From Paragemmobacter kunshanensis (GTDB lineage Bacteria > Pseudomonadota > Alphaproteobacteria > Rhodobacterales > Rhodobacteraceae): a DNA stretch of 64,000 nucleotides. Made by a program: the position numbers and the translations under genes. Under the pieces are notes generated by a model. It was not told where the DNA came from and searched no databases. It was given only the letters and a program-made list of their open reading frames with translations. Below, one piece after another: positions 42,685 through 50,104 of the stretch (position 1 is its first letter; each line of letters starts with the position of its first letter). The stretch lies in NCBI RefSeq assembly GCF_011059185.1, contig NZ_JAALFE010000012.1, positions 83,373 to 147,372 on the forward strand. The letters run 5' to 3'.

Positions 42685-43257
42685 ATGCTGATCCGGGGCG
42701 CGACGGCGGCGGATGCCGATGATCTGGTGCGGTTCATCAACATGGCGGCGGATGATCTGCCGCTGCATTTCTGGAAGAAATCGGTGGGCGAAGGGGGCGA
42801 CCCCTGGGCCTATGGGCGCGAGCGGGCGGCGCGGGAGAGCGGGAGTTTCTCCTATGGCAATGCCTGGCTGGCCGAGGTGGAGGGCCGGGTGGCCGCCTGT
42901 CTGCTGGGCTATCCGGCGGAGGAGGAGCCTGCGCCGATCGACCCGGACACGCCCGCGATCTTTGTGCCCCTGCTGGAGCTTGAGGCCTTGGCGCCGGGGT
43001 CGTGGTATCTGAACGTGCTGGCGACCTATGAGGCCTTCCGCGGGCGGGGCCTTGGCAGCGCGTTGCTGGCCAAGGCCGAAGAGATCACGCGCGGGCTGGG
43101 GCGCGGGACGATCAGCCTGATCGCGGCGGATACGCATCAGGCGGCGCTGCAGCTTTATGCCGCGAAGGGCTATCGCGAGGTGGCGCGGCGGCCGGTCGTC
43201 AAGGGCGACTGGGCGGTGGATGCGCGGGAGTGGATCCTGTTCGTGAAAACGGTCTGA
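42685..43257 (+). CDS. GNAT acetyltransferase
   Basis: This 190-residue acetyltransferase is intact and soluble. The acetyl-CoA site is VLATYEAFRGRGLGSALLAKAEE near residue 112, and the C-terminal DTHQAALQLYAAKGYREV is the usual end of the fold. The N-terminal half (ATAADADDLVRFINMAADDL) is typical of the Acetyltransf_1 family. The middle (PAEEEPAPIDPDTPAIFVPLLELEAL) is a loop insertion. Start at 42685 follows AGGGACAAGG. Substrate is unknown. It is convergent with the enolase-superfamily gene. Confidence 0.83.
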   Translation: MLIRGATAADADDLVRFINMAADDLPLHFWKKSVGEGGDPWAYGRERAARESGSFSYGNAWLAEVEGRVAACLLGYPAEEEPAPIDPDTPAIFVPLLELEALAPGSWYLNVLATYEAFRGRGLGSALLAKAEEITRGLGRGTISLIAADTHQAALQLYAAKGYREVARRPVVKGDWAVDAREWILFVKTV

Positions 43258-43303
43258 CTGGGGCGCGGGGGGGTGCGGGGGGGCTGTGCCCCCCCGCCTG
43301 CCC

Positions 43304-44551
43304 TCAGGTCCGATGCGGCAGGGTCGAAGGTGCGCCGCCTTCGAAGCGGTTGCCGTGGCGATGGTCGCAGGGGGCCTCCTGCATCTGCAGGTGCAGGCCC
43401 GTCCCGGTGAAGGGATGGGCGCGGGCGACATCCTCGTCGAACTCGATCCCCAGGCCGGGGGCTTCGGGCGGGAGGATGTAGCCATCCTCCCATCTGATCG
43501 AATTGCGGATCAGTTTCTGGTGGAAGGCGCCGCCGGTCTCGATGGTTTCCGCGATCAGCAGGTTGGGGATTGAGGCCGCGAAATGCACGTTGGCCGCCCA
43601 TTCGACGGGGCCTGCATAAAGGTGGGGGGCCATTTCGGCGTTGAAGATTTCGGCCATGGCGGCGATCTTCTTCGCCTCCCATATGCCGCCCACGCGACCG
43701 AGTGCCGGTTGCAGGATCTTCACCCCGCCCGCGCGGAGGAGCGTGCCGAATTCGGCCTTCGTCGTCATCCTTTCGCCCGTGGCGAGGGGGACGCGGACGG
43801 ATTTTGCCACTTCGGCGAATTCCAGAAGGTTGTCCGGCGGGATCGGTTCTTCGTACCAGAGCGGGTTGTAGGGTTCCAGCTCGCGCCCCATGCGGATGGC
43901 GCCCGGCGTGGTGAATTGGCCATGCGTGCCGAAGAGGAGGTCGGCGCGGTCGCCCACCGCGTCGCGGATCGCCTTGCAGAAGGCCACGGAGCGGGTGATG
44001 TCGGACATGGCGGGTTCATGGCCGCCGCGGATCGTGTAGGGACCGGCGGGGTCGAATTTCACCGCGGTGAAGCCCATGTTGACGAAGCGCAGGGCCGCTT
44101 CGGCGGCGGCGTCGGGGTCCACCCAGAATTCGGCGCTTTCCTTGCCGGGTTCGGGGTAGAGATAGGTATAGCTGCGGATGCGGTCATTCATCCTGCCGCC
44201 CAGCAGGGCGTAGACGGGCCGGTTGCGGGCCTTGCCGAGGATGTCCCAGCAGGCGATTTCGAGGCCGGAGAAGGCGCCCATGACGGTGGGATCGGGGCGC
44301 TGGGTGAAGCCCGCGGAATAGGCGCGGCGGAACATCAGTTCGATGTTCTCGGGGTTTTCACCCTGCATGTGGCGTTCGAAGACGTCTTCGATCACGGCCT
44401 TCATCGCCTTTGGCCCGACGGTGGAGGCATAGCATTCGCCGTATCCCACGATGCCCGTGTCGGTCGTCAGTTTCGGGAAGATCCAGTAGCGCCCGCCCCA
44501 GCCGGGGAAGGGGGGCGCGACGACGAAGATTTCGAGGTCCCTGAGCTTCAT
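43304..44551 (-). CDS. Enolase-superfamily protein (mandelate racemase/muconate lactonizing group)
   Basis: This 415-residue protein has the MR/MLE fold. The N-terminal capping domain shows GIVGYGECYASTVGP; the barrel shows GAFSGLEIACWDILGKARNRPVYALLGG near residue 90, the catalytic lysine in AVKFDPAGPY near 170, the metal Glu residues in LWYEEPIPP near 240 and LATGERMTT near 265, and a His in EMAPHLYAGP near 312. At the first metal position, where relatives such as DgoD have Asp (DFHGR), this protein has Gly (GTHGQFTT). It therefore may bind metal differently or belong to a distinct subgroup of sugar-acid dehydratases. The start at 44549-44551 gives MKLRDLEIFV. Confidence 0.82.
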   Translation of the reverse strand: MKLRDLEIFVVAPPFPGWGGRYWIFPKLTTDTGIVGYGECYASTVGPKAMKAVIEDVFERHMQGENPENIELMFRRAYSAGFTQRPDPTVMGAFSGLEIACWDILGKARNRPVYALLGGRMNDRIRSYTYLYPEPGKESAEFWVDPDAAAEAALRFVNMGFTAVKFDPAGPYTIRGGHEPAMSDITRSVAFCKAIRDAVGDRADLLFGTHGQFTTPGAIRMGRELEPYNPLWYEEPIPPDNLLEFAEVAKSVRVPLATGERMTTKAEFGTLLRAGGVKILQPALGRVGGIWEAKKIAAMAEIFNAEMAPHLYAGPVEWAANVHFAASIPNLLIAETIETGGAFHQKLIRNSIRWEDGYILPPEAPGLGIEFDEDVARAHPFTGTGLHLQMQEAPCDHRHGNRFEGGAPSTLPHRT

Positions 44552-44580
44552 TCCGTGCCTCCCGTCCTTGGCTGGCGGCG

Positions 44581-44635
44581 GACCGGGGGTTTTGCACCCC
44601 CGGACCCCCGCAGGGTATTTTTCCCAAGATGAAGG
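44581..44635. repeat. Family A core fragment
   Basis: CCCCCGGACCCCCGCAGGG followed by TATTTTTCCCAAGATGAAGG matches the left inner arm of family A. It lies between two minus-strand genes, upstream of the enolase-superfamily gene. Confidence 0.78.
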
Positions 44636-44682
44636 GGGCAAGGCAGAAGATCGTGGCCGTTTGCGACCTGCGCGCGCCGCTT

Positions 44683-45894
44683 TCAGATTTTCCTGCGACC
44701 CGTGACGTGCAGGGCGAGGCAGATGACCATCAGGACGGAGGCGAGCAGGAAGGGTGCGCCGGGGGAGTAGACGGGGGCGGAGGGTGTGGTGAAGGCGGCG
44801 AAGGTCGTGGTCATGATGAGGGGGGAGGTGATCATGGCGATGGCGTTGAGCGAGGCGAGGACGCCCTGGAGTTCGCCCTGCGCATCTGCCGGGGCGGCGC
44901 GGGAGGCGAGGGCCTGCAGGGCGGGGGTGACGACGCCGCCAAGGGCGGTGATGGGGGTGATGATCAGGGCGTGCGCGCCTTGCGTGACAAGGCCGAGGGC
45001 GGCCAGCGTGGTGACATCCACCCACATGCCGTAATGCACGGCGCGGTGTTCGCCGAAGCGCTTGATCAGCGGGCCGACGAGCAGGGCCTGGCCTGCGGCG
45101 AAGCTGATGCCGTAGAGCGCAAGCGACAGGCCCACCATCGTGCTGTCCCAGCCGAAGCGGGCCTGTCCGTAATAGGCCCAGATCGCGGGATAGACGTTCA
45201 TCGCGATGCCGAGGATCAGGAAGCAGGTCAGCACGCGTTTCAGGCCGGGCAGTTTCGACACGGCCCGCAGCGCGCCCAGCGGGTTGGCGCGGGCGAGGGA
45301 GAAGGGGCGGCGCGTGGCGTCGGTCACGGTTTCGGGCAGGACGAAGAAGCCGAAGATCATGTTGGCCAGCGCCAGGGCAGCGGCGGCGTAGAAGGGGGCG
45401 TGCAGGTCGATGGCGGCGAGGAGGCCGCCGATCAGGGGGCCAGCGACGAAGCCCACGCCGAAGCAGGCGCCGATCAGGCCGAAGCGCGCGCCGCGTTTTT
45501 CGGCGGGTGTGATGTCGGCGATATAGGCGGTGGCGGTGGAATAGGTGGCCGCCGTGATGCCTGCCACGATGCGGGCGGCCAGCAAGAGCCAGATCGTGGG
45601 GGCCACGGCCATGACGAGGTAATCCAGCGACATGACGAGGAGGGAGATCAGCAGGATCGGGCGGCGGCCGTAGCGATCGGACAGGGAGCCGATGACGGGG
45701 CCGAAGAGGAACTGCATCACGGCGTAGGAGGTGGAGAGGATGCCGCCCCAGACAGCCGCCTGTGAGAGGGTGCCGCCCGTCACGCTTTCGATCAGGTCGG
45801 GCATGACGGGGAAGATCAGGCCGATGCCGATGGCGTCGATGGTGATGGTGATCAGGATGAAGGCGAGGGCGAGCTTTTCGCGGCGGTCGGACAT
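44683..45894 (-). CDS. MFS drug exporter, TetA-like
   Basis: This 403-residue transporter with about twelve helices belongs to the drug:H+ antiporter group (TCR/Tet type). Motif A is GSLSDRYGRRPILLISLL near residue 68; motif C-like Gly/Pro pattern GACFGVGFVAGPLIGGLLA near 140 fits a proton antiporter of the 12-helix group. The first helix starts LALAFILITITIDAIGIGLIFPVMPDLIE, typical of TetA proteins. Resistance to tetracycline is not implied. The start at 45892-45894 gives MSDRREKLALAF. It is the last gene in a minus-strand run with three hydrolases upstream. Confidence 0.87.
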   Translation of the reverse strand: MSDRREKLALAFILITITIDAIGIGLIFPVMPDLIESVTGGTLSQAAVWGGILSTSYAVMQFLFGPVIGSLSDRYGRRPILLISLLVMSLDYLVMAVAPTIWLLLAARIVAGITAATYSTATAYIADITPAEKRGARFGLIGACFGVGFVAGPLIGGLLAAIDLHAPFYAAAALALANMIFGFFVLPETVTDATRRPFSLARANPLGALRAVSKLPGLKRVLTCFLILGIAMNVYPAIWAYYGQARFGWDSTMVGLSLALYGISFAAGQALLVGPLIKRFGEHRAVHYGMWVDVTTLAALGLVTQGAHALIITPITALGGVVTPALQALASRAAPADAQGELQGVLASLNAIAMITSPLIMTTTFAAFTTPSAPVYSPGAPFLLASVLMVICLALHVTGRRKI

Positions 45895-45932
45895 GGGGCT
45901 TCCCGTTGGGTTGGCGGGGAAGCTAGCGCGTG

Positions 45933-46661
45933 TCAGGCGCGGTTGACAGAGGGGAGGCGCGCGATTTCGTCGATGAGGGCGGCGAGGGCGTCGGGGGCCG
46001 AGAAGAAGGGGGAATGGGAGGTGGGCAGGGCGCGGATGTGGTCGGGGGGCAGGGGGGAGGACATCGTTTCCTGATATTCCGGCGGGATGGCGCGGTCGTC
46101 GGTGCAGCGGATGTAGTAGCGGGGGAGCGTTTCGGCGCGCGACGTGTCGGGGATCGGGGTTTCCTGCGGGCGGATGGGTTGGGGGCAGAGGCGTGCTTTG
46201 GCCAGCGCCACGTCCTCGGGCGGGCAGTCGTGGTAGAAGAGCGCGGGGGACTGGTCGGGGTCGAAGGTGAAGGTGGTGCGGGTGGCGTCGATCTGGAACG
46301 CCCCGGCGAGCGGTTGGCGGGGGCCGGCCTTGCGCATTTCGGCCAGCGAGTGGCCCGCGCGGGGGAGGTAGGCGCAGAGGTAGATGAGGGCGGTGAAGCG
46401 GTCTGGCGCGCGTTGCGCGGCGGCGGTGATGGGGAAGCCGCCCATGCTGTGGCCCACAAGGATCGTGGGGCCGTTCGTGGCGGCAAGGACGGCCTCGGCA
46501 TAGCGGTCGAGCGTGACATCGGCGGCGGGGGTGGGATCGTCGCCATTCCCGGGCAGGTCGATGGCGCGGGCTGTGTGGCCGAGGGCGCGCAGCGCGGGGA
46601 GGACGCGGTGCCAGCACCAGGCCCCATGGGCCGCGCCGTGGATGAGGAGGATGTCAGGCAT
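45933..46661 (-). CDS. Alpha/beta hydrolase, methylesterase/hydroxynitrile lyase type
   Basis: This 242-residue alpha/beta hydrolase shows ILLIHGAAHGAWCWHRVLPAL at the N terminus, the nucleophile elbow VGHSMGGFP near residue 70, and SHSPFFSAPDAL near 215 with the C-terminal His. This pattern is that of bacterial relatives of plant methylesterases and hydroxynitrile lyases. The start overlaps the upstream PcaD-like stop by 8 bases. It is cytoplasmic. Substrate is unknown; the cluster context suggests ester or lactone metabolism. Confidence 0.85.
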   Translation of the reverse strand: MPDILLIHGAAHGAWCWHRVLPALRALGHTARAIDLPGNGDDPTPAADVTLDRYAEAVLAATNGPTILVGHSMGGFPITAAAQRAPDRFTALIYLCAYLPRAGHSLAEMRKAGPRQPLAGAFQIDATRTTFTFDPDQSPALFYHDCPPEDVALAKARLCPQPIRPQETPIPDTSRAETLPRYYIRCTDDRAIPPEYQETMSSPLPPDHIRALPTSHSPFFSAPDALAALIDEIARLPSVNRA

Positions 46662-47442
46662 GGGCGATCTCTGTCAGGAATTGGGTGATCATGGCGGCGT
46701 ATTCGGCGGGCTTTTCCACCGGGGGGATGTGGCCTGCACCGCGGATCAGGGCGAAGCGGTGGCCCCTGATCAGGTCCGCGGTTTCGCGGACGAGGTCGGG
46801 AGGGGTGGAGGCGTCGTTGGCGCCTGCGATGGCGAGGGTGGGGAGGGTGAGGGTGGCGGTCGTTTCGTAGAAATCGGTTCCGGCGATGGCGGCGGCGCAG
46901 CCGCACCAGCCTTCGGGATCGGTGGAGAGGAAGAGGTTCGAGAGGCGGGGGAGGGCCGGGTTGTCGCGCCATTTGCGGCCGAGCCAGCGTTCCATCGTGG
47001 CGTCATGCAGGGCGGCCATGCCGCCCGCGCGCACGGTGGCGATGCGGTCCTGCCACTGTTCGGGGCGGCCGATCCTGGCGGCGGTGTTCGACAGGATCAT
47101 CGCACGGACGAGGTCGAGCCGTTTGACGGCGAGGCCCTGGGCGATCAGCCCGCCGATGGAGAGGCCGAGGATGACGGCATCCTTCAGCGCGAAATGATCC
47201 ATCAGGCGTTCGGCATCGCGGATCAGCGCGCCCATCGCATAGGGGGCGGGGGGAACGTCTGACGCCCCATGGCCGCGCAGGTCGAAGCGGAGGATGCGCA
47301 GCGTGGGGGGCAGGAGGGGGATCAGGTCATCCCAGATCGCCGCGCTGAGCCCGAGGGCGTGGATCAGGACGAGGGGCGCGCCGCCCTGCGGGCCGGTGAT
47401 ATCGGCATTCAGGCGGAGATCGGGAAGGAAGACAGGGGCCAT
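46654..47442 (-). CDS. pcaD: 3-oxoadipate enol-lactonase-like hydrolase
   Basis: This 262-residue alpha/beta hydrolase resembles PcaD, which opens 3-oxoadipate enol-lactone in the protocatechuate branch of the beta-ketoadipate pathway. Seen are LVLIHALGLSAAIWDDLIP near residue 24, LRFDLRGHGASDVP near 50, nucleophile GLSIGGLIAQGLA with Ser near 94, and the catalytic His in IRGAGHIPPVEKP near 236. WLGRKWRDNP is a PcaD-like lid segment. Other pca genes are absent nearby, so the assignment to that pathway is an inference from similarity. It overlaps the following hydrolase gene by 8 bases. Confidence 0.7.
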   Translation of the reverse strand: MAPVFLPDLRLNADITGPQGGAPLVLIHALGLSAAIWDDLIPLLPPTLRILRFDLRGHGASDVPPAPYAMGALIRDAERLMDHFALKDAVILGLSIGGLIAQGLAVKRLDLVRAMILSNTAARIGRPEQWQDRIATVRAGGMAALHDATMERWLGRKWRDNPALPRLSNLFLSTDPEGWCGCAAAIAGTDFYETTATLTLPTLAIAGANDASTPPDLVRETADLIRGHRFALIRGAGHIPPVEKPAEYAAMITQFLTEIAHA

Positions 47443-47511
47443 GTCGGGAGGGAACTTCTGGTCAGGCTGCGGAAGGGGAGGAAGCGGCGGGAGGGGTTGG
47501 GAAAGGCTAGG

Positions 47512-48483
47512 TCAGGTGGCGTGGCGGTCCAGCGCCATGCGGAAGGTTGCGGGATCGACATTGCCGCCAGAGGCGGTGACGATGACGGTGTCCGGCAGAT
47601 CGTCGCGGAAGAGGGCGGCGGCCAGCGCGATGGCCCCGCCCGGTTCCAGCACGATGCGCAGATGCGTGAAGGCCAGCGCCATGGCGTGAAGCGCCTCGTC
47701 ATCCGAGGCGGTGAGGCCCGGGCCGCAGAGGCGGGACAGGATCGGGAAGGTGATCTCGCCCGGTTGGGGGGTGAGGATGGCATCGCAGAGCGAGCCTGCC
47801 ATGCGGGCATTGCGTTCGATCCGCCCGGAGGCGAGGGAGCGGGCGGCATCGTCGAAGCCTTCGGGTTCGGCGGGGCGGACGGTGAAGCCGGGGGCGCGGG
47901 CCTGCAGCGCAAGGGCGATGCCCGCGGTGAGGCCGCCGCCGCCACAGCAGGTGATGACGGTTGCCCCGGTGATCCCCAGGGCGGCGGCCTGGGCGGCGAT
48001 TTCCATCCCGGTCGTGCCCTGGCCTGCGATGACCTGTGCATCGTCGAAGGGCTTGATCAGGGTCAGGCCGCGTTCGGCGGTGAGGCGCGCGCCGATGGCG
48101 TCGCGGTCTTCGGTCGCGCGGTCGTAGAGGATGACTTCGGCCCCATAGGCGCGGGTATTGGCGATCTTTACCTGCGGGGCGTCGGACGGCATCAGGATGA
48201 CGGCGGGGATGCCATGTGCCTGCGCGGCCAGAGCCACGCCCTGGGCGTGGTTGCCGGAGGAATAGGCCATGACGCCCTTGCCCCGCGTGGCGGGATCGAG
48301 GGCGGAGATGGCGGACCAGCCGCCGCGGAACTTGAAGGAGCCCGTCAGTTGCAGGCATTCGGCCTTGACAAAGATGCGGCGGCCTGCAGCGGCATCCAGC
48401 AGGGGCGCGTTCAGGAGGGGCGTGACGCGGGCATGGCCGTGCAGGCGGGCGGCGGCGGCTTCGATCTGGGCGATGTCGGTCAT
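47512..48483 (-). CDS. Threonine/serine dehydratase family protein
   Basis: This 323-residue PLP-dependent enzyme of the tryptophan synthase beta fold has the PLP lysine in LTGSFKFRGGW near residue 50, SSGNHAQGVALAAQ near 74, the phosphate-binding CCGGGGLTAG near 178 and the C-terminal VTASGGNVDPATF near 305. It lacks the regulatory ACT domain of biosynthetic threonine deaminase, so it is a catabolic or amino-acid racemase-type member. The substrate could be threonine, serine or 3-hydroxyaspartate. The start at 48481-48483 overlaps the stop of the upstream alpha/beta hydrolase by 4 bases. Confidence 0.87.
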   Translation of the reverse strand: MTDIAQIEAAAARLHGHARVTPLLNAPLLDAAAGRRIFVKAECLQLTGSFKFRGGWSAISALDPATRGKGVMAYSSGNHAQGVALAAQAHGIPAVILMPSDAPQVKIANTRAYGAEVILYDRATEDRDAIGARLTAERGLTLIKPFDDAQVIAGQGTTGMEIAAQAAALGITGATVITCCGGGGLTAGIALALQARAPGFTVRPAEPEGFDDAARSLASGRIERNARMAGSLCDAILTPQPGEITFPILSRLCGPGLTASDDEALHAMALAFTHLRIVLEPGGAIALAAALFRDDLPDTVIVTASGGNVDPATFRMALDRHAT

Positions 48484-49304
48484 GCGCAGGCTTTCAGGAA
48501 GGCGTGAACCGCCGTCAGGCTTTCAGGTTCATCAAGGAAGGGGATATGGGCGCGATCCGGCACCTCCGCCAGGATCATGTCGGGGCGGCGGCGGCGCATC
48601 TCGGCGGTGGTTTCGGGGGTGAGGAGGTCGGAATTCGCCCCCCGGATCAGGGCGAGGGGCAGGCCCGCGCAGGCATCGAAGAGCGGCCAGAGATCGGCGG
48701 GCGGGCCTTCGAAGGCGGCGAGGAAGGCCTCGCGCAGGGCGGGGTCATAGGTGATCTTCAGCCCCGTATCGGTGGCGGTGTAATGCAGCCGCGCCTCGGC
48801 CAGCCAGCGTTCGGGCGGGACATTGGCGAAGCCCGGCATGTTGCGGGGCAGGGCGGCGGCGAGGGTTTCGTGATCCTTCGAGGCCGGGTTGCGACCGACA
48901 TAGTCGAAGATGCGCGCAAGGCCCGCGCGGTGGATTTCGGGGCCGATGTCGTTCAGCGCGATCCCGATGAGGCGGGGTTTGGCCAGCGCTGCAAGCAGCA
49001 TCGCGATGAGCCCGCCGCGCGAGGTGCCGAGGATCGCGGCGCGGTCGATCTTCAGGTGATCGAGGAGGGCGATGGCATCCTGCGCCTCTTGCGGGACTGT
49101 ATAGGTTGCGGCGCCGGTCCATTGGCTTTGCCCGCGCCCCCGGTAATCCATCCGGATCAGGCGCAGGGGGGGCAGGTGCGGGCGGAGATAGTCGAAATCT
49201 GCCATCGTGCGGGTCAGGCCCGCAAGGCAGAGCAGGGGAAGGCCGGTGCCTTCGTCGGAATAGGCAAGGCGGGCGCCGTCGGGGGCGGTGAAAAAGCGTG
49301 TCAT
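48480..49304 (-). CDS. Alpha/beta hydrolase
   Basis: This 274-residue hydrolase shows LLCLAGLTRTMADFDYLRPHL near residue 29, IRMDYRGRGQS near 53, nucleophile elbow ILGTSRGGLIAMLL near 91, and the closing His in VPDRAHIPFLDEP near 248. The elbow reads GTSRG, a normal G-x-S-x-G. It lies in a minus-strand run, overlapping its neighbours by four bases on each side (49301-49304 and 48480-48483), so the dehalogenase, this hydrolase and the dehydratase are translationally coupled. Substrate is unknown. Confidence 0.84.
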   Translation of the reverse strand: MTRFFTAPDGARLAYSDEGTGLPLLCLAGLTRTMADFDYLRPHLPPLRLIRMDYRGRGQSQWTGAATYTVPQEAQDAIALLDHLKIDRAAILGTSRGGLIAMLLAALAKPRLIGIALNDIGPEIHRAGLARIFDYVGRNPASKDHETLAAALPRNMPGFANVPPERWLAEARLHYTATDTGLKITYDPALREAFLAAFEGPPADLWPLFDACAGLPLALIRGANSDLLTPETTAEMRRRRPDMILAEVPDRAHIPFLDEPESLTAVHAFLKACA

Positions 49305-49975
49305 GCGATCAGCCGGGGCAGGTGGGAGATGTCGGGGAGTTCATGGAGCGGCGCCTGGGGAAGCCTGTCCTGCGGCAGGGCGAGGCGGTTGATCCAGGCC
49401 GTGGCAAAGCCGAAGCGCGCGGCCCCGGCGATATCCCAGCCATTGGAGGAGACGAAGAGCACATCCTGCGGGCGGGTGCCGGTGGCCCGCTCGACCAGGG
49501 CATAGACGGAGGCATGGGGCTTGTAGATGCGCAGCGGGTGGACGGAGAGGATCGCTTCGAACTGGCCGGCGAGGCCCGCCGCCTGCGTGGCCTGCTCCAG
49601 CATCCCGGGCGTGCCGTTGGACAGGATGGCAAGGCGAAACCCGCCTTCACGCAACTGCCGCAGGGTGGCGGGCACTTCGGGAAAGGCATCGAGCCGGTCA
49701 TAGAGCGCCATCAGGCGGCCATGCAGGGCCGGATCGGCGATACCTTGCGCGGCCAGCGCCCAATCCAGCGCATCGGCCGTGACGATGCGGAAATCGTCAT
49801 AGGCCCCGGTCAGGCTGCGGAGCCAGGTATATTCAAGCTGCTTCCTGCGCCACTCCTCGGCCAGGCGGGGCCAGAGCGCGGCAAGCCGCGCGTCTTCCTG
49901 CGCGGCCCGGCGGGCGGCGGCGGAGATGTCGAACAGCGTGCCATAGGCATCGAAGACGATGGTCGTGACCGGCAT
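49301..49975 (-). CDS. Haloacid dehalogenase, type II
   Basis: This 224-residue HAD hydrolase is of the L-2-haloacid dehalogenase subgroup. The nucleophile Asp is in VFDAYGTLFDI (Asp8 region), LAILSNGTPGML near 120, RIYKPHASVY near 150 (catalytic Lys) and FVSSNGWDIAGAARFGFATAWINR near 175. The last segment, with SSNGWD and FG-F-A-x-W-x-N, separates haloacid dehalogenases from phosphatases. The start at 49973-49975 gives MPVTTIVFDAYG. It is the first gene of the coupled run 47512-49975. True dehalogenase activity and natural substrate remain inferred. Confidence 0.85.
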   Translation of the reverse strand: MPVTTIVFDAYGTLFDISAAARRAAQEDARLAALWPRLAEEWRRKQLEYTWLRSLTGAYDDFRIVTADALDWALAAQGIADPALHGRLMALYDRLDAFPEVPATLRQLREGGFRLAILSNGTPGMLEQATQAAGLAGQFEAILSVHPLRIYKPHASVYALVERATGTRPQDVLFVSSNGWDIAGAARFGFATAWINRLALPQDRLPQAPLHELPDISHLPRLIA

Positions 49976-50104
49976 GAAGCCCCCCCTTGGCCTGCAGTCT
50001 TGCACAGGCAAAAGGCGGGGGTAAGGGGCGCGCGACCATCCGGGCGCTTGCCCGAAGGCGGGGCATTGCCTAAACCCGGGGCGCGCGCGCAACAGGGAAG
50101 AGAC

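Noticed and set aside
44683..45894. Tetracycline resistance determinant
   Set aside because: The protein is of the TetA-like MFS group but has no adjacent TetR-type repressor, and exporters of this type have many substrates.
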